Shown: positions 42,587 through 52,459 of the stretch, piece after piece | Position numbering within the stretch: position 1 is the stretch's first letter | Layout: the number at the start of each line of letters is the position of its first letter | DNA from: Burkholderia catarinensis | GTDB lineage: Bacteria; Pseudomonadota; Gammaproteobacteria; Burkholderiales; Burkholderiaceae | DNA: 64,000 bases | NCBI RefSeq assembly: GCF_001883705.2 | Contig: NZ_MDEQ02000020.1 | Location: 1 to 64,000 of the forward strand | Direction of reading: 5' to 3' | Position numbers and translations under genes: made by a program | Notes under the pieces: model-generated | The model's database searches: none | What the model was told of the DNA's origin: nothing | What the model saw: the letters and a program-made list of their open reading frames with translations, nothing else

Positions 42587-44377
42587 TCAGAACTGGTCTT
42601 CCGTCAATGCGAGCACGCTCTCGTTGCCCTTCGTGCCGACGATCGACGCCGCGAGGCCACCTGCCTGCACGAGAATGTGCTCCGCGTAGCATTGCGCGAT
42701 CGCGATCTTCGCGTCGAAGAATGCCGGGTCGCTCGCGCGCTTTGCCTGCGCCGCCACCAGCGCCCGACCCATCTGCCACCCGCACAGCACCACGCCCGCC
42801 AGCTTCAGGTACGGCACGCTGCCCGCGAACACCGCGTTCGGGTCCTGCTTCACGTTCGCCACCACGTAATCCACCACCGACGACAGCGCACGCGCGCCCT
42901 GCTCCAGCTGCGCCTTCATCGACGCGGCTGCCGCGCCGTCCAGCTTGCCCAGCGCCGCCACCGTGTCGCCGATCTCCGCGATCAGCGCCTTCGCCACCGC
43001 GCCGCCGTCGCGCATCGTCTTGCGCCCGACCAGGTCGTTCGCCTGGATCGCCGTCGTGCCTTCGTAGATCGCCAGGATCCGCGCATCGCGGTAGTACTGC
43101 GCCGCGCCCGTCTCCTCGATGAAGCCCATCCCGCCGTGCACCTGCACGCCCAGGCTCGCCACGTCGTTCACCATCTCCGTGCTCCAGCCCTTCACGACCG
43201 GCACCAGATACTCGTAGATTGCCTGATGACGGCCACGCGTCGCCTCGTCCGAATGGCGGTGGGCAATGTCGCTGTGCGCCGCCGCCACATACGCCAGCGC
43301 CCGCGCGCCTTCGGTCAGCGCGCGCATCGTGCCGAGCATCCGGCGCACGTCCGGGTGATGGATGATCGTCACCGACTGCTTCGCCGTTCCGTCGACCGGG
43401 CGGCTCTGCACGCGCTCCTTCGCGAATTCCGCCGCCTTCTGGTATGCGCGGTCGGCCACGCCGATCCCCTGCATCCCGACGCCGAAGCGCGCCGCGTTCA
43501 TCATGATGAACATGTATTCGAGGCCGCGGTTCTCCTCGCCGATCAGGTAGCCGATCGCGCCGCCGTGGTCGCCGTACTGCAGCACCGCCGTCGGGCTCGC
43601 CTTGATCCCGAGCTTGTGCTCGATCGACACGCAGTGCACGTCGTTGCGCGCGCCCAGCGAGCCGTCCGCGTTGACCATGAATTTCGGCACGATGAACAGC
43701 GAGATGCCCTTCACGCCTTCCGGCGCATTCGGCGTGCGCGCGAGCACCAGGTGGACGATGTTGTCCGCCATGTCGTGCTCGCCCCACGTGATGAAGATCT
43801 TCGTGCCGAACACCTTGTACGTGCCGTCGCCCTGCGGCTCGGCGCGCGAGCGCACCAGCGCCAGATCGGAGCCCGCCTGCGGCTCGGTCAGGTTCATCGT
43901 GCCGGTCCATTCGCCCGAAATCAGCTTCGGCACGTAGCGCTGCTTCTGCTCGTCGGTGCCGGCCGTCAGCAGCGCCTCGATCGCGCCGTCGGTCAACAAC
44001 GGACACAGCGCGAACGACAGGTTCGCTGCGTTCAGCATCTCGATGCACGGCGTCGCGATCAGCTTCGGCAGCCCCTGGCCGTCGTACTCGGTCGGATGCT
44101 GCAGACCCTGCCAGCCGCCTTCGACGAACTGGCGGAACGCTTCGCCGAAGCCCGGCGTCGCGGTCACGACGCCGTCCTTCCAGCTGCTCGGGTTGCGGTC
44201 GCCTTCGACGTTCAGCGGCGCCAGCACCTCGCCGCAGAATTTCGCGGACTCGTCGAGCACGGCCTGCGCCGTGTCGTAGCCGGCATCCTCGAAGCCCGGC
44301 AACTGCGCGACGGCGTCGATGCCCGCGAGTTCCTTCAGCACGAACAGCATGTCCTTGACGGGGGCGTTATAGCTCAT
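42587..44377 (-). CDS. Acyl-CoA dehydrogenase, large DmdC/AcdH-like subgroup
   Basis: A 596-residue flavoenzyme, longer than the classic ~380-residue enzymes because of an added C-terminal helical domain (acetyl-CoA dehydrogenase C-terminal-like, residues ~470-590). Motifs are MNLTEPQAGSDLALVRSRA and KIFITWGEHD at the FAD/substrate site, and ILAIYEGTTAIQANDL near the catalytic region. It starts beta-oxidation by forming 2-enoyl-CoA. The start at MSYNAPVKDMLF is the standard N-terminus of this subgroup; a 13-residue extension is rejected. First gene of the operon, with a tandem repeat and AraC gene upstream. Confidence 0.93.
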   Translation of the reverse strand: MSYNAPVKDMLFVLKELAGIDAVAQLPGFEDAGYDTAQAVLDESAKFCGEVLAPLNVEGDRNPSSWKDGVVTATPGFGEAFRQFVEGGWQGLQHPTEYDGQGLPKLIATPCIEMLNAANLSFALCPLLTDGAIEALLTAGTDEQKQRYVPKLISGEWTGTMNLTEPQAGSDLALVRSRAEPQGDGTYKVFGTKIFITWGEHDMADNIVHLVLARTPNAPEGVKGISLFIVPKFMVNADGSLGARNDVHCVSIEHKLGIKASPTAVLQYGDHGGAIGYLIGEENRGLEYMFIMMNAARFGVGMQGIGVADRAYQKAAEFAKERVQSRPVDGTAKQSVTIIHHPDVRRMLGTMRALTEGARALAYVAAAHSDIAHRHSDEATRGRHQAIYEYLVPVVKGWSTEMVNDVASLGVQVHGGMGFIEETGAAQYYRDARILAIYEGTTAIQANDLVGRKTMRDGGAVAKALIAEIGDTVAALGKLDGAAAASMKAQLEQGARALSSVVDYVVANVKQDPNAVFAGSVPYLKLAGVVLCGWQMGRALVAAQAKRASDPAFFDAKIAIAQCYAEHILVQAGGLAASIVGTKGNESVLALTEDQF

Positions 44378-44660
44378 GGTCGATGTTCCAATCAGGCGGT
44401 GAATGAGGCGCGCCATAGGGCCCGATGAGGCAAAACCGGCCAGAGCCGGACCCAGGCGACGTGATGATCCATCCTAATGCGGCGATCGCCGATTTCCAGT
44501 GTCATATCCGGCCCACATAGTGACAAAATCGGCCACGGGATCCGGGGGCCCGACCGGAAATGGCCCGCCGGACATGGATTCGAGCGGAGCCGGTTTGGAC
44601 GAAAACGGCGAGCAACCGACGTGCCGGCCGGGGCGGCGGGGAGATGCCGGCAGCGATATC

Positions 44661-44738
44661 GGGAGACGGTTATGGGATTCTCCGACGGGAGCCGTCCATG
44701 GGAACGAACGAAGGGAGCCGGTTATGGGAGCCGGCTTG
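44661..44738. repeat. Three 26-bp tandem units, candidate AraC-type operator
   Basis: Units start at 44661, 44687 and 44713, exactly 26 bases apart. Each opens with a 17-base core of the form GGGAG(A/C)CG...ATGGGA; units 1 and 3 share GGTTATGGGA, unit 2 has GTCCATGGGA. They lie between the AraC-family gene stop and the acyl-CoA dehydrogenase start, ~284 bases upstream of the latter. Direct repeats are the usual binding target of AraC-family proteins. Nothing else was seen in the rest of the 371-base gap (44378-44748). Confidence 0.6.
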
Positions 44739-44748
44739 AAACAACATG

Positions 44749-45795
44749 CTACGCCTGCCGCCGGTAAGTCCCCGGCGTGCTCCCCGTCCAGTGCCGGAAC
44801 GCGCGGTGAAACGCGCTCGGATCGTCGAAGCCGATGTCGGCGCCGATCGCCGCGATCGTGTCGGGCGTATCGGTCAGGCGCTGGATCGCGATGTCGCGAC
44901 GCAGTTCGTCCTTCAGCACCTGGAACGTCGTCCCTTCGGCGGCCAGGTGGCGGCTCAGCGTGCGCACCGAGCAATGCAAGTGCTCGGCCGCCTGGTCGAT
45001 CGCGGGCAGGTCGGGCAGCGCCGCCGACAGGTACTGCCGCACGCGATGGCACACGAGCTGTTCGCTGAACGATTCGAAGATCCAGTCGCCGGGCGCGCGC
45101 GCGAGGAACTTGCGCAGGTTGCGCTTGCTCTGCCGGATCGGTGCGTCGAGGTAGTCCGCGCTGAAGCGCATCAGCGTGCGCTCGCGGTCGAACTGCACGG
45201 AGCCGGTGAAGAAGTACAGGTGCTCGACCGCATGACGCGGCCGCGGGCACGCGAACTCGATCTGCAGCAGCGGGATCTTCTGCCCGATCAGCCAGGAGCA
45301 CACGCCGTGCACGAGCTTGAGCATCAGCTCCTGGCCGAGCGCGCCGATCGGGCCGACGGCCTCGTTCGGGCGCAGCAGCACCTGCGCGACGAGACCGTCG
45401 CGCTTCGATTCGACGAAGAAGTCGTCGAGCAGGATATGGAAGAACTGGCCGAAACGATGCAGCGCCGTTTCGAGGTTGCGCGCATCGAGCAGGCTCAGGC
45501 ACAGGTACTTCAGCGTGCCGCCGCGCAGCGGGCGCGAGAAGATGCCGGGCATCTCGTCGTCGAGGTCGATCGCGAGCGTGCGGTACAGCGTCGAGAACTG
45601 CTCCTCCGTCACGCGCGCATGCGGTTCGCCGAGCAGCTCGATCGGGATGCCGGCCCCGCGCAGGTAACGTTCGACCACGTCGCGCTGCGCGCCCGCGCTT
45701 GCCAGGAAGCCGTTGACGAGCGAGATCGGCACCGTCGCGCTCGGCGACGGCAGCGCACGCCCGGGCCGGGCGGAAAGTGGATCTGAGCCGGTCAT
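44749..45795 (-). CDS. AraC-family regulator with Arabinose_bd-type N-terminal domain
   Basis: A 348-residue regulator. A helical N-terminal sensing domain of the OruR/ArgR-like group (PISLVNGFLASAGAQRDVVERYLRGAGIP) is followed by a C-terminal AraC double helix-turn-helix (residues ~250-345: IDQAAEHLHCSVRTLSRHLAAEGTTFQVLKDELRRD, then IGADIGFDDPSAFHRAFRHWTGSTPGTYRR). The ATG is 105 bases from the ligase stop. Between the acyl-CoA ligase and the beta-oxidation operon, it is a likely fatty-acid-responsive activator of both; the 26-bp repeats downstream are its candidate site. Confidence 0.9.
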   Translation of the reverse strand: MTGSDPLSARPGRALPSPSATVPISLVNGFLASAGAQRDVVERYLRGAGIPIELLGEPHARVTEEQFSTLYRTLAIDLDDEMPGIFSRPLRGGTLKYLCLSLLDARNLETALHRFGQFFHILLDDFFVESKRDGLVAQVLLRPNEAVGPIGALGQELMLKLVHGVCSWLIGQKIPLLQIEFACPRPRHAVEHLYFFTGSVQFDRERTLMRFSADYLDAPIRQSKRNLRKFLARAPGDWIFESFSEQLVCHRVRQYLSAALPDLPAIDQAAEHLHCSVRTLSRHLAAEGTTFQVLKDELRRDIAIQRLTDTPDTIAAIGADIGFDDPSAFHRAFRHWTGSTPGTYRRQA

Positions 45796-45899
45796 CGCGT
45801 CCCCGTCGATCGAACCGCTCGCATTGTACTTGAGCGGCCCGTGCGAGACCTTCGGCGCGCCCGGCCGCGCAGCCGCGGCAGCGCGGCACTTCGGCGCCA

Positions 45900-47534
45900 T
45901 CAGTCGGTGCGGCTGAGTTCCCGGCGCAGGATCTTGCCGACGGTCGACTTCGGCAGCCGGTCGACGAAACGGACGAGCTTCGGCACCTTGTAGGCCGCGA
46001 GGCTCGCGCGGCAATGCGCGACGAGTTGCTCCTCCGTCACGTCCGCGTCCGGCGCCGGCACCACGAACAGCTTGACGGCCTCGCCCGTACGTTCGTCCGG
46101 CACGCCGATACATGCGCATTCGGCGACGCCCGGCAGCGCGGTCGCGACGGCTTCCACCTCGTTCGGGTACACGTTGAAGCCCGACACGATGATCATGTCC
46201 TTCTTGCGGTCGACGATCCGCAGGAACCCGGCTGCGTCGAACACGCCGACGTCGCCGGTGCGGAAATAGCCGTCCGCCGTGAACGCGGCCGCATTCGCTT
46301 CCGGCTTCTGCCAGTAGCCGCTCATCACCTGTGGCCCCTGCACGCAGATCTCGCCCGCTTCGCCGATCGCCACCTCGCGATCCTGATCGTCGAGCAGCTT
46401 CACGTCGGTCGACGGCAGCGGCAGGCCCGTGGTGCCCGTGAACGCATCGATCGACTGCGGGTTGAACGACACGACCGGCGACGTTTCCGACAGCCCGTAG
46501 CCCTCGCGGATGAAATTGCCCGTCACCGCCTTCCAGCGCGACGAGATCACGTCGATCACCGCCGCGCCGCCGCCGGCCGACAGCTTCAGCCGCGACCAGT
46601 CGACTTCCTTCAGGCGCGGATGGCCGGCGAGCCCCGCGTACAGCGTGTTCACGCCGACGAACACGGTCGGCCGCGCGGCCTTCAGCACGTCGACGAACCT
46701 GTCCATGTCGCGCGGGTTCGCGACGAGCCAGTTCTGCGCGCCGATCGCGAAGTAGGACAGGAAGTTCACCGTCAGCGCGAAGATGTGGTACAGCGGGATC
46801 GCCGTGACGACGACCTCCTCGCCCGGCTCCCGCGCGGCCTGCGCGATCGCCGCGAACTGTTCGATGTTCGCGACGAGGTTACGGTGCGACAGCGCGGCGC
46901 CTTTCGACAGACCGGTCGTGCCGCCCGTGTACTGCAGCAGCAGCAGGTCCGCGCCGCCCAGCGCGACCGGCTCGCACGCGAGCGATTCGCCGGCGGCGAT
47001 GGCATCCGCGAGCGCGATCGAACCGGGCGGCAGCGCATCGCACGCACCGGCCGGCGCATCGACTGCGCCGAGATCGCCGCGCCCCACGCTCAGCACGGTG
47101 CGCACGCGCGTGCCGCCGACCACGTCGGCGAACGTGCCCATCGACTCGCCGCACACGACGGCCACCTCGACGCCCGCGTCGTTGAGCTGATGCTCGAGCT
47201 CGCGCGCCGTGTAGTGCGGGTTCACGTTGACCTGGATGGCACCGATCTTCGCGACGGCGACGAACACGACCGGAAACGCGAGCACGTTGGGCAGCATCAC
47301 GGCCACGCGATCGCCCTTGCGGACGCCGACGGCCTGCTGCAGATAGGCGGCCAGCGCGGTCGACAGGCGATCGACGTCGGCATAGGTGAGCGTGCGGCCG
47401 AACGCATGGAACGCCGGACGATCGGCGAAGCGGCGCATCGCGTCGTCCAGCAGCGCGCTTACGGAAGGATGGCGATCGGCGTCGATCTCGGCGGGGATCG
47501 AGCCATACGACCCGGTCCAGTGTCTCTTCGTCAT
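45900..47534 (-). CDS. Long-chain acyl-CoA ligase (AMP-forming)
   Basis: A 544-residue ANL-superfamily ligase that activates fatty acids for the adjacent beta-oxidation operon. The P-loop-like LLQYTGGTTGLSKGA lies near residues 200-215. GYGLSETSPVV, the GYFRTGDVGVFD hinge approach and the C-terminal VSGFNVYPNEVE with the catalytic Lys in KSTVGKILRREL are all present. Full-length. It has the same direction as the AraC gene and the operon downstream. The divergent region to the AhpD gene is 541 bases. Confidence 0.92.
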   Translation of the reverse strand: MTKRHWTGSYGSIPAEIDADRHPSVSALLDDAMRRFADRPAFHAFGRTLTYADVDRLSTALAAYLQQAVGVRKGDRVAVMLPNVLAFPVVFVAVAKIGAIQVNVNPHYTARELEHQLNDAGVEVAVVCGESMGTFADVVGGTRVRTVLSVGRGDLGAVDAPAGACDALPPGSIALADAIAAGESLACEPVALGGADLLLLQYTGGTTGLSKGAALSHRNLVANIEQFAAIAQAAREPGEEVVVTAIPLYHIFALTVNFLSYFAIGAQNWLVANPRDMDRFVDVLKAARPTVFVGVNTLYAGLAGHPRLKEVDWSRLKLSAGGGAAVIDVISSRWKAVTGNFIREGYGLSETSPVVSFNPQSIDAFTGTTGLPLPSTDVKLLDDQDREVAIGEAGEICVQGPQVMSGYWQKPEANAAAFTADGYFRTGDVGVFDAAGFLRIVDRKKDMIIVSGFNVYPNEVEAVATALPGVAECACIGVPDERTGEAVKLFVVPAPDADVTEEQLVAHCRASLAAYKVPKLVRFVDRLPKSTVGKILRRELSRTD

Positions 47535-48075
47535 GTCTCACTCCTCTGGGACGGCGCGCCCGCAGCGCGCCGTTCGCACGGCGGCCTGCACGCCGGAAGG
47601 GCGCGGGCCGCCGCCTGACCGGCGACTATCGCCCGCGCGGCGCGCTTTGCAAATGATCCGGGCGGCCGAAAAGATGATCGAAACGGACATGCGGACGGCC
47701 GCGCTTGTCCGGGCAAGCTCGCGCAGCGCCGTCAATTCGGCCTGCGCCAGCCGGCCCCGACTATCGGCCCATCGACATGAACACCATACGGGATCGGGCG
47801 ATTCCTGCCGCCGGTCGCACCTGATACGATCGCTTCGCTTCCGGTTCGCCGCGGCCGAACGTGCCGCGTACGCCACTGATGAAGCCGACGCTCACGCATC
47901 CGCACAACGGGCCATGCACGCATCGTCGCCTGGTCTTGCCGGTCGATCCCGTCGCCTGATAATCAGGATTACTGCACACATTCCGCCGATCGCGGCAGTG
48001 CGCCAAACCGGAACACGAAGCACAAGAAATCCGCCCAACGATCCGACTATCCGGTTCCCTCAAAGGTCATTCGCC
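47535..48075. other. Divergent intergenic region with a 13-bp palindrome
   Basis: No gene recognised. It must hold promoters for the acyl-CoA ligase (minus) and the AhpD-like gene (plus). CCTGAT-A-ATCAGG at 47955-47967 is a perfect palindrome 109 bases before the AhpD start and is a candidate operator. Short frames in this stretch have no family resemblance. Confidence 0.45.
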
Positions 48076-48531
48076 ATGCCAGAACGCATCTCGTTTGGAC
48101 AACTCCCCGCCCGGCTGCTCGACGTCGTGCTCAACGTCGAGGAATACGCGAACAACGCCGGCCACGATTTCAGGCTCGTCGAACTGGTGCGCGCACGCGT
48201 GTCGCAGTTGAACGGCTGCGCATACTGTCTCGACCGCCATATCAAGGAAGGCCTCCACGCGGGCGACGATCCGCTGCGCTACAACCTGCTGCCCGTGTGG
48301 CACGAAACGCCCGACCTCTACAGCCCGAAGGAGCAGGCCGCGCTGCGCTGGGCCGAAGCGCTCACGCTGATCAGCGAGAACGCGATCGGCGACGCACTCG
48401 TCGACGCGACGCGCGAGCACTTCGATCGCGACGAACTCGCGACGCTCACGCTGATCGTCGCGCAAATCAACACGTGGAACCGGCTCGCGAAGCCGTTCGC
48501 GTGGCAGGCCGGCGTGTTCCAGGCTGGCTGA
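48076..48531 (+). CDS. AhpD-like carboxymuconolactone decarboxylase family protein
   Basis: A 151-residue cytoplasmic all-helical protein. The redox motif CAYCLDRHIKEGLHAG near residues 55-70 is the CxxCxxxH signature of alkylhydroperoxidase D-like proteins, which reduce peroxides with a thiol partner. The context helix ELVRARVSQLNG precedes it and the C-terminal half is the typical WAEALTLISE...DATREHF repeat. AAAGG lies ahead of the ATG of MPERISFG. A single gene between a divergent ligase and an AraC gene; physiological partner unknown. Confidence 0.88.
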   Translation: MPERISFGQLPARLLDVVLNVEEYANNAGHDFRLVELVRARVSQLNGCAYCLDRHIKEGLHAGDDPLRYNLLPVWHETPDLYSPKEQAALRWAEALTLISENAIGDALVDATREHFDRDELATLTLIVAQINTWNRLAKPFAWQAGVFQAG

Positions 48532-48639
48532 AGCGGGTGGCGCCGGCGCGGTATCAGGGTGAACCCTGTGGCGCATGGGACCGATCCCGAGCAAAATTGC
48601 GTGCCGTAAACGATATCGATTCGGACGCAGGATCCCCTC

Positions 48640-49740
48640 ATGCCGCGCAGTCCGCTCTTGAACCCGACGGCCGCCCGCGCAGCCCGCCTGCCGGACGCCG
48701 CGCCCACCCACGCACTGCGCGAGCAGCGCTTCACGCCGGCCAAGCTGGCCGTGCTGGTCGACGTGGCGGCGCAGGCCGGCCTCGATCCGGCCATGGTGCT
48801 CGACGGCACCGGCCTCACGCCGGCCGCCGTCGTCGATCCGTTCACGCTCACGTCGTCGCTGCAGTTCCTGACGGCCGCGCGCAATGCGATCGGCCGATAC
48901 GACGGCGCCGATCTCGGCGTGCGCGTCGGCCGCCTGCTGCACGCGTCGAGCTACGGGATGTACGGCTACGCGATGCTGTGCTCGGAATCGCTCGCGCACG
49001 CGTTCGATTCGGCCGTCAAGTACCACCAGCTCGCGAACGGCATGCTCGCGATCCGCTGGGTCGAACAGGGCGATGCCGCGTCGTGGCTGTTTCCGGACCG
49101 GCACGAAGTCGCGCTGCCCGATCTCGACGAGCCGCTGTACCGTTTCCTGATCGACATGCAGTTCGCGCTGCACGTGACGATCATCAAGGACGTGATGGGT
49201 GCGTGGTGCGTGCCGGCGCGCGCGCAGTTCGCGCAGCCGGAGCCCGCGCATGCGGCGCTGCTGGCCGACGCGCTCGAATGCCCGATCGCGTTCGACCAGC
49301 CGTATCATGTGCTCAGCTATCCGGCCGCATGGCTTGCGCGCGCGCCGCAGCTCGCGAATCCGATCACCGCCGCGCAGGTGTCGTCGCACTGCGCGCGCCT
49401 GCTCGACGAATTGCGCAGCCAGGCCGGCGTCACGCGGCGCGTGGTCCAGGAACTCACACGCACGCCCGGGCAGTTTCCGGACATCGACGCGATCGCGGCC
49501 AACCTGTGCATCACGTCGCGCACGCTGCGCCGCAAGCTCGAAGCCGAAGGCACGTCATACAGCGAGCTGCTGGCGAGCGTGCGCAAGGCGCTCGCGATCG
49601 ACTATCTCACCACGACCACGCTCAGCACCGAGGACATCGCGCTGACGCTCGGCTTCAGCGACGCGGTGGGATTCCGCCACGCATTCAAGCGCTGGACCGG
49701 CACGACACCGAGCGACGTGCGGCGCAAGCGCGGCGGCTGA
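48640..49740 (+). CDS. AraC-family transcriptional regulator
   Basis: A 366-residue regulator of the same architecture as the one at 44749: an Arabinose_bd-like N-terminal domain (residues ~35-215) and a C-terminal AraC domain (~265-360: IDAIAANLCITSRTLRRKLEAEGTSYSELLASVRKALAIDYL, then IALTLGFSDAVGFRHAFKRWTGTTPSDVRRK). It is 108 bases after the AhpD gene in the same direction and may regulate it or the acyl-CoA ligase. Effector unknown. Confidence 0.9.
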   Translation: MPRSPLLNPTAARAARLPDAAPTHALREQRFTPAKLAVLVDVAAQAGLDPAMVLDGTGLTPAAVVDPFTLTSSLQFLTAARNAIGRYDGADLGVRVGRLLHASSYGMYGYAMLCSESLAHAFDSAVKYHQLANGMLAIRWVEQGDAASWLFPDRHEVALPDLDEPLYRFLIDMQFALHVTIIKDVMGAWCVPARAQFAQPEPAHAALLADALECPIAFDQPYHVLSYPAAWLARAPQLANPITAAQVSSHCARLLDELRSQAGVTRRVVQELTRTPGQFPDIDAIAANLCITSRTLRRKLEAEGTSYSELLASVRKALAIDYLTTTTLSTEDIALTLGFSDAVGFRHAFKRWTGTTPSDVRRKRGG

Positions 49741-49769
49741 GCGCCGCCCAGGCGCGACATCGCCCGGCT

Positions 49770-51275
49770 TCAGCGCGCGTCGCCGGCCGCCTGCTGCGCG
49801 ACCGCCAGCGCAAACTCGAACACCGCGCCGCGCCCGGCCTGGTCGACCAGCCGGATACTGCTGCCATTGAGTGCCAGCATCCGGTGCACGATCAGCAACC
49901 CGAGCCCGCCGCTCGTCACGGTACCACCGCTCGCCGGCCGCTGCGGCCGCTGGAACAGCCCTTCGCGCCGCGCCGCCGGAATCCCTTCCCCGGTATCCGA
50001 CACGGTCACGACCACGCGGTCGCCCCGCGGCTCCAGCGCGACCTCGACCTCGCCGTGCGAAGGCGTGTGCCGCAGCGCGTTGTCGAGCAGGTTGGTCAGC
50101 ACGCGCTCGATCATCCCGAGATCGGCCGACACGACCGGCACGCGCGGCGGGATCCGCGCATGCAGCGCGACGCCGCGCGCCTGCGCGGCCAGTTCGAATT
50201 TCTGGAACACGTCCTGCACGAGATCGACGAGCGAGAACGGCTCGCGCTCGGCCTGCACGCCGCCCGATTCGAGCCGCGCGAGCTCGAACAGCGCCTGCGC
50301 GAGCCGCCCGACCTTCGCGCTCTGCGCGAGCGCGATCGACAGGTAGCGCCGCCGTTCGGTCTCGGCGAGCGTGTCGGCCTTCAGCGACAGCGTCTCCAGA
50401 TAGCCGTGCAGCGACGTGAGCGGCGTGCGCAGGTCATGCGAGATGTTCGTGATCAGTTCGCGCCGCTGCAGGTCCTGGTGCGTCAGCGCGCGCCACTGGT
50501 CGCCGATCCGGTCGGCCATCTGCGCGAACGCGGATTCGAGCACGACGATGTCGTCGCCGCGCCGGCCCGGCGGCGAGCGCGGCACCGGCGGCTGCGTGTC
50601 GGGCGCGCCGTTCGCGTCGAAGCGGCGCATCGCGTCCGTCAGCCGGCGCAGCGGGCGCGTGATGAAGCTGAACGCGGTGAGGCCCGCGAGCAGGCCGAGC
50701 AGCGCGACGACCGCCATCGACCACAGCGTCGTGCGCAGCACGTTGCCGGCGTCGACGCGCGCGACCAGCCGGTCGTGCGCCTCGCCGAGCAGCACCACGT
50801 AGATGTAGCCCGACGGCGGCTGCCCCGCGCGCTGCAGCGGCGCGGCGCTGAACACCTTGCGCGCGTCGGGGCTGCGCGGGTCGTCGCCGAGGATCGGCAG
50901 CGGCTGGCCCGCGATGAAGCGCTGCACGGGCGCGAGATCGACGCGGTCGCGCTTCACGTGGCCGGGCGGCGCATCGTCGCCCTTGATGCGCCCCGCGTTG
51001 TCGAGCAGGTACACCTCGACGCTCGGGTTCACGCCCATCAGCTGGCCGAACAGCGTGCGCACGGCGTCGGGGCGCAGCCCGTTCGCGTCCATCAGCGGCG
51101 CGTTGTTGGCGACGCTGTTGACGATATTGGCGGCCAGGTCGCGCGACAGCCCCTGCACGACTTCCTGCTCGCGCATGTCGTTCGCGCGGATCTGCAGCCA
51201 CGCCGATGCGCCGGAGCACGCGAGCAGCAGGATCGAGAACACGAGCGACAGCCGCTGGGTGAGCGTGAGCTTCAT
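49770..51275 (-). CDS. Two-component sensor histidine kinase
   Basis: A 501-residue inner-membrane kinase. It has transmembrane helix 1 at residues ~8-28, a periplasmic sensor domain of about 130 residues, transmembrane helix 2 (~177-200: SMAVVALLGLLAGLTAFSFI) and a HAMP linker (RPLRRLTDAMRRFD). The H-box is RRELITNISHDLRTPLTSLHGYLE and the N-, G1 and G2 boxes are NLLDNALRHT, DTGEGIP and GGLGLLIV. The start overlaps the response-regulator stop by four bases (ATGA). Signal unknown. Confidence 0.93.
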   Translation of the reverse strand: MKLTLTQRLSLVFSILLLACSGASAWLQIRANDMREQEVVQGLSRDLAANIVNSVANNAPLMDANGLRPDAVRTLFGQLMGVNPSVEVYLLDNAGRIKGDDAPPGHVKRDRVDLAPVQRFIAGQPLPILGDDPRSPDARKVFSAAPLQRAGQPPSGYIYVVLLGEAHDRLVARVDAGNVLRTTLWSMAVVALLGLLAGLTAFSFITRPLRRLTDAMRRFDANGAPDTQPPVPRSPPGRRGDDIVVLESAFAQMADRIGDQWRALTHQDLQRRELITNISHDLRTPLTSLHGYLETLSLKADTLAETERRRYLSIALAQSAKVGRLAQALFELARLESGGVQAEREPFSLVDLVQDVFQKFELAAQARGVALHARIPPRVPVVSADLGMIERVLTNLLDNALRHTPSHGEVEVALEPRGDRVVVTVSDTGEGIPAARREGLFQRPQRPASGGTVTSGGLGLLIVHRMLALNGSSIRLVDQAGRGAVFEFALAVAQQAAGDAR

Positions 51276-51994
51276 GACGCGTCCCGCTGGCCCGGCGCGG
51301 CGAGCTTGTAGCCGCGGCCCCACACGGTGAGGATCCGCACGGGTTCGGCCGGATCGGCCTCGATCTTCGCGCGCAGCCGGTTGATGTGGGTGTTGACCGT
51401 GTGTTCGTAACCTTCGTGCTGGTAGCCCCACACGGCATTGAGCAGGTCCATCCGCGAGAACACCTTGCCCGGGTGGCGCGCGAAGAAATACAGCAGGTCG
51501 AATTCGCGCGGCGTGAGGTCGATGCGCGTGCCGTCGACGCTCGCCTCGCGTGCGATCGGGTCGATCGCCAGCCCCGCGACGTCGAGCGTACCCGCGTCGA
51601 TCCGCGAATCGCGCGCGAGCGCGTCGACGCGCCGCAGCAGCGCCTTCACGCGCGCGACGAGTTCGAGCACCGAGAACGGCTTGGCCAGATAGTCGTCGGC
51701 GCCGAGCTCGAGGCCGAGGATCCGGTGCACCTCGCTCGAGCGCGCGCTCGTGATGATGATCGGCGTGTAGCGCGTCATCGCACGCGCGCGCCGGCAGATT
51801 TCGAGGCCGTCGACGCCCGGCAGCATCAGGTCGAGGATCAGCGCATCCCAGCCGCCCTGTTCGAGCAGGCGCAGCCCTTCCGCGCCGTCCGCGCTGTGCA
51901 CGACCTCATAGCGCTCGTCGCGCAGGTGAAGGCTCAGCACGTCGGCGATGTCGGCGTCGTCCTCGACGATCAGGATGCGTTTCGGTTGGTCCAT
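51272..51994 (-). CDS. OmpR-family response regulator
   Basis: A 240-residue regulator with a receiver domain (ILIVEDDADIADVL; phospho-acceptor Asp in LILDLMLPGVDG near residue 53; conserved Lys in DDYLAKPFSV) and a winged-helix DNA-binding domain (TPREFDLLYFFARHPGKVFSRMDLLNAVWGY ... TVNTHINRLRAKIE). The start at MDQPKRIL is chosen because the longer frame from 52120 adds an unrelated Pro-rich stretch. It precedes the kinase in one operon. Confidence 0.94.
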   Translation of the reverse strand: MDQPKRILIVEDDADIADVLSLHLRDERYEVVHSADGAEGLRLLEQGGWDALILDLMLPGVDGLEICRRARAMTRYTPIIITSARSSEVHRILGLELGADDYLAKPFSVLELVARVKALLRRVDALARDSRIDAGTLDVAGLAIDPIAREASVDGTRIDLTPREFDLLYFFARHPGKVFSRMDLLNAVWGYQHEGYEHTVNTHINRLRAKIEADPAEPVRILTVWGRGYKLAAPGQRDAS

Positions 51995-52459
51995 GGCGGT
52001 GGGTGGCGGCACGTCGGCGTAAAGGTCGAGGTCGGATGTCGGTTCGGGTCGGCCCCGGTCCCCGTTCGGCTGGCCGGGTTCCCGAGGGGGAATCGCGGCA
52101 ACGGGCCGCGCTGCCGTCATTGTGCAAAATTTTGCGGCGGCAAGGGATCACAATTCATTTAACTTTGAATCGTGCCTGTGCTGCGAGTCAACGCCTGCAA
52201 GGCTTTCCGCTCAGGCCCCTAAACCGAAATTTCTGTCACCCCGCGAAAACACTAAAAAGCGGAAGCGACGAAGCCGCACTCGGCAGGCGCCGACGGAAGT
52301 CACGGGACGTTGTGCAGACCACGGATGGGGCACCACTTCAACGTCGAGCGTCGCCACAACACCTGTCACGCACCACTGACCTGATTAGTCAGCGGCAGCA
52401 CTCTCGGCACGGCTCATCTACCGAATCGTTAAATGCCGACGAGGCTGGCCTGGCTTCGC
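51995..52459. other. Gene-free region between the two-component system and vapC
   Basis: Contains the presumptive minus-strand promoter of the response regulator in an AT-richer patch around 52130-52180. No convincing gene, hairpin or repeat was found in the remainder. Confidence 0.45.
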
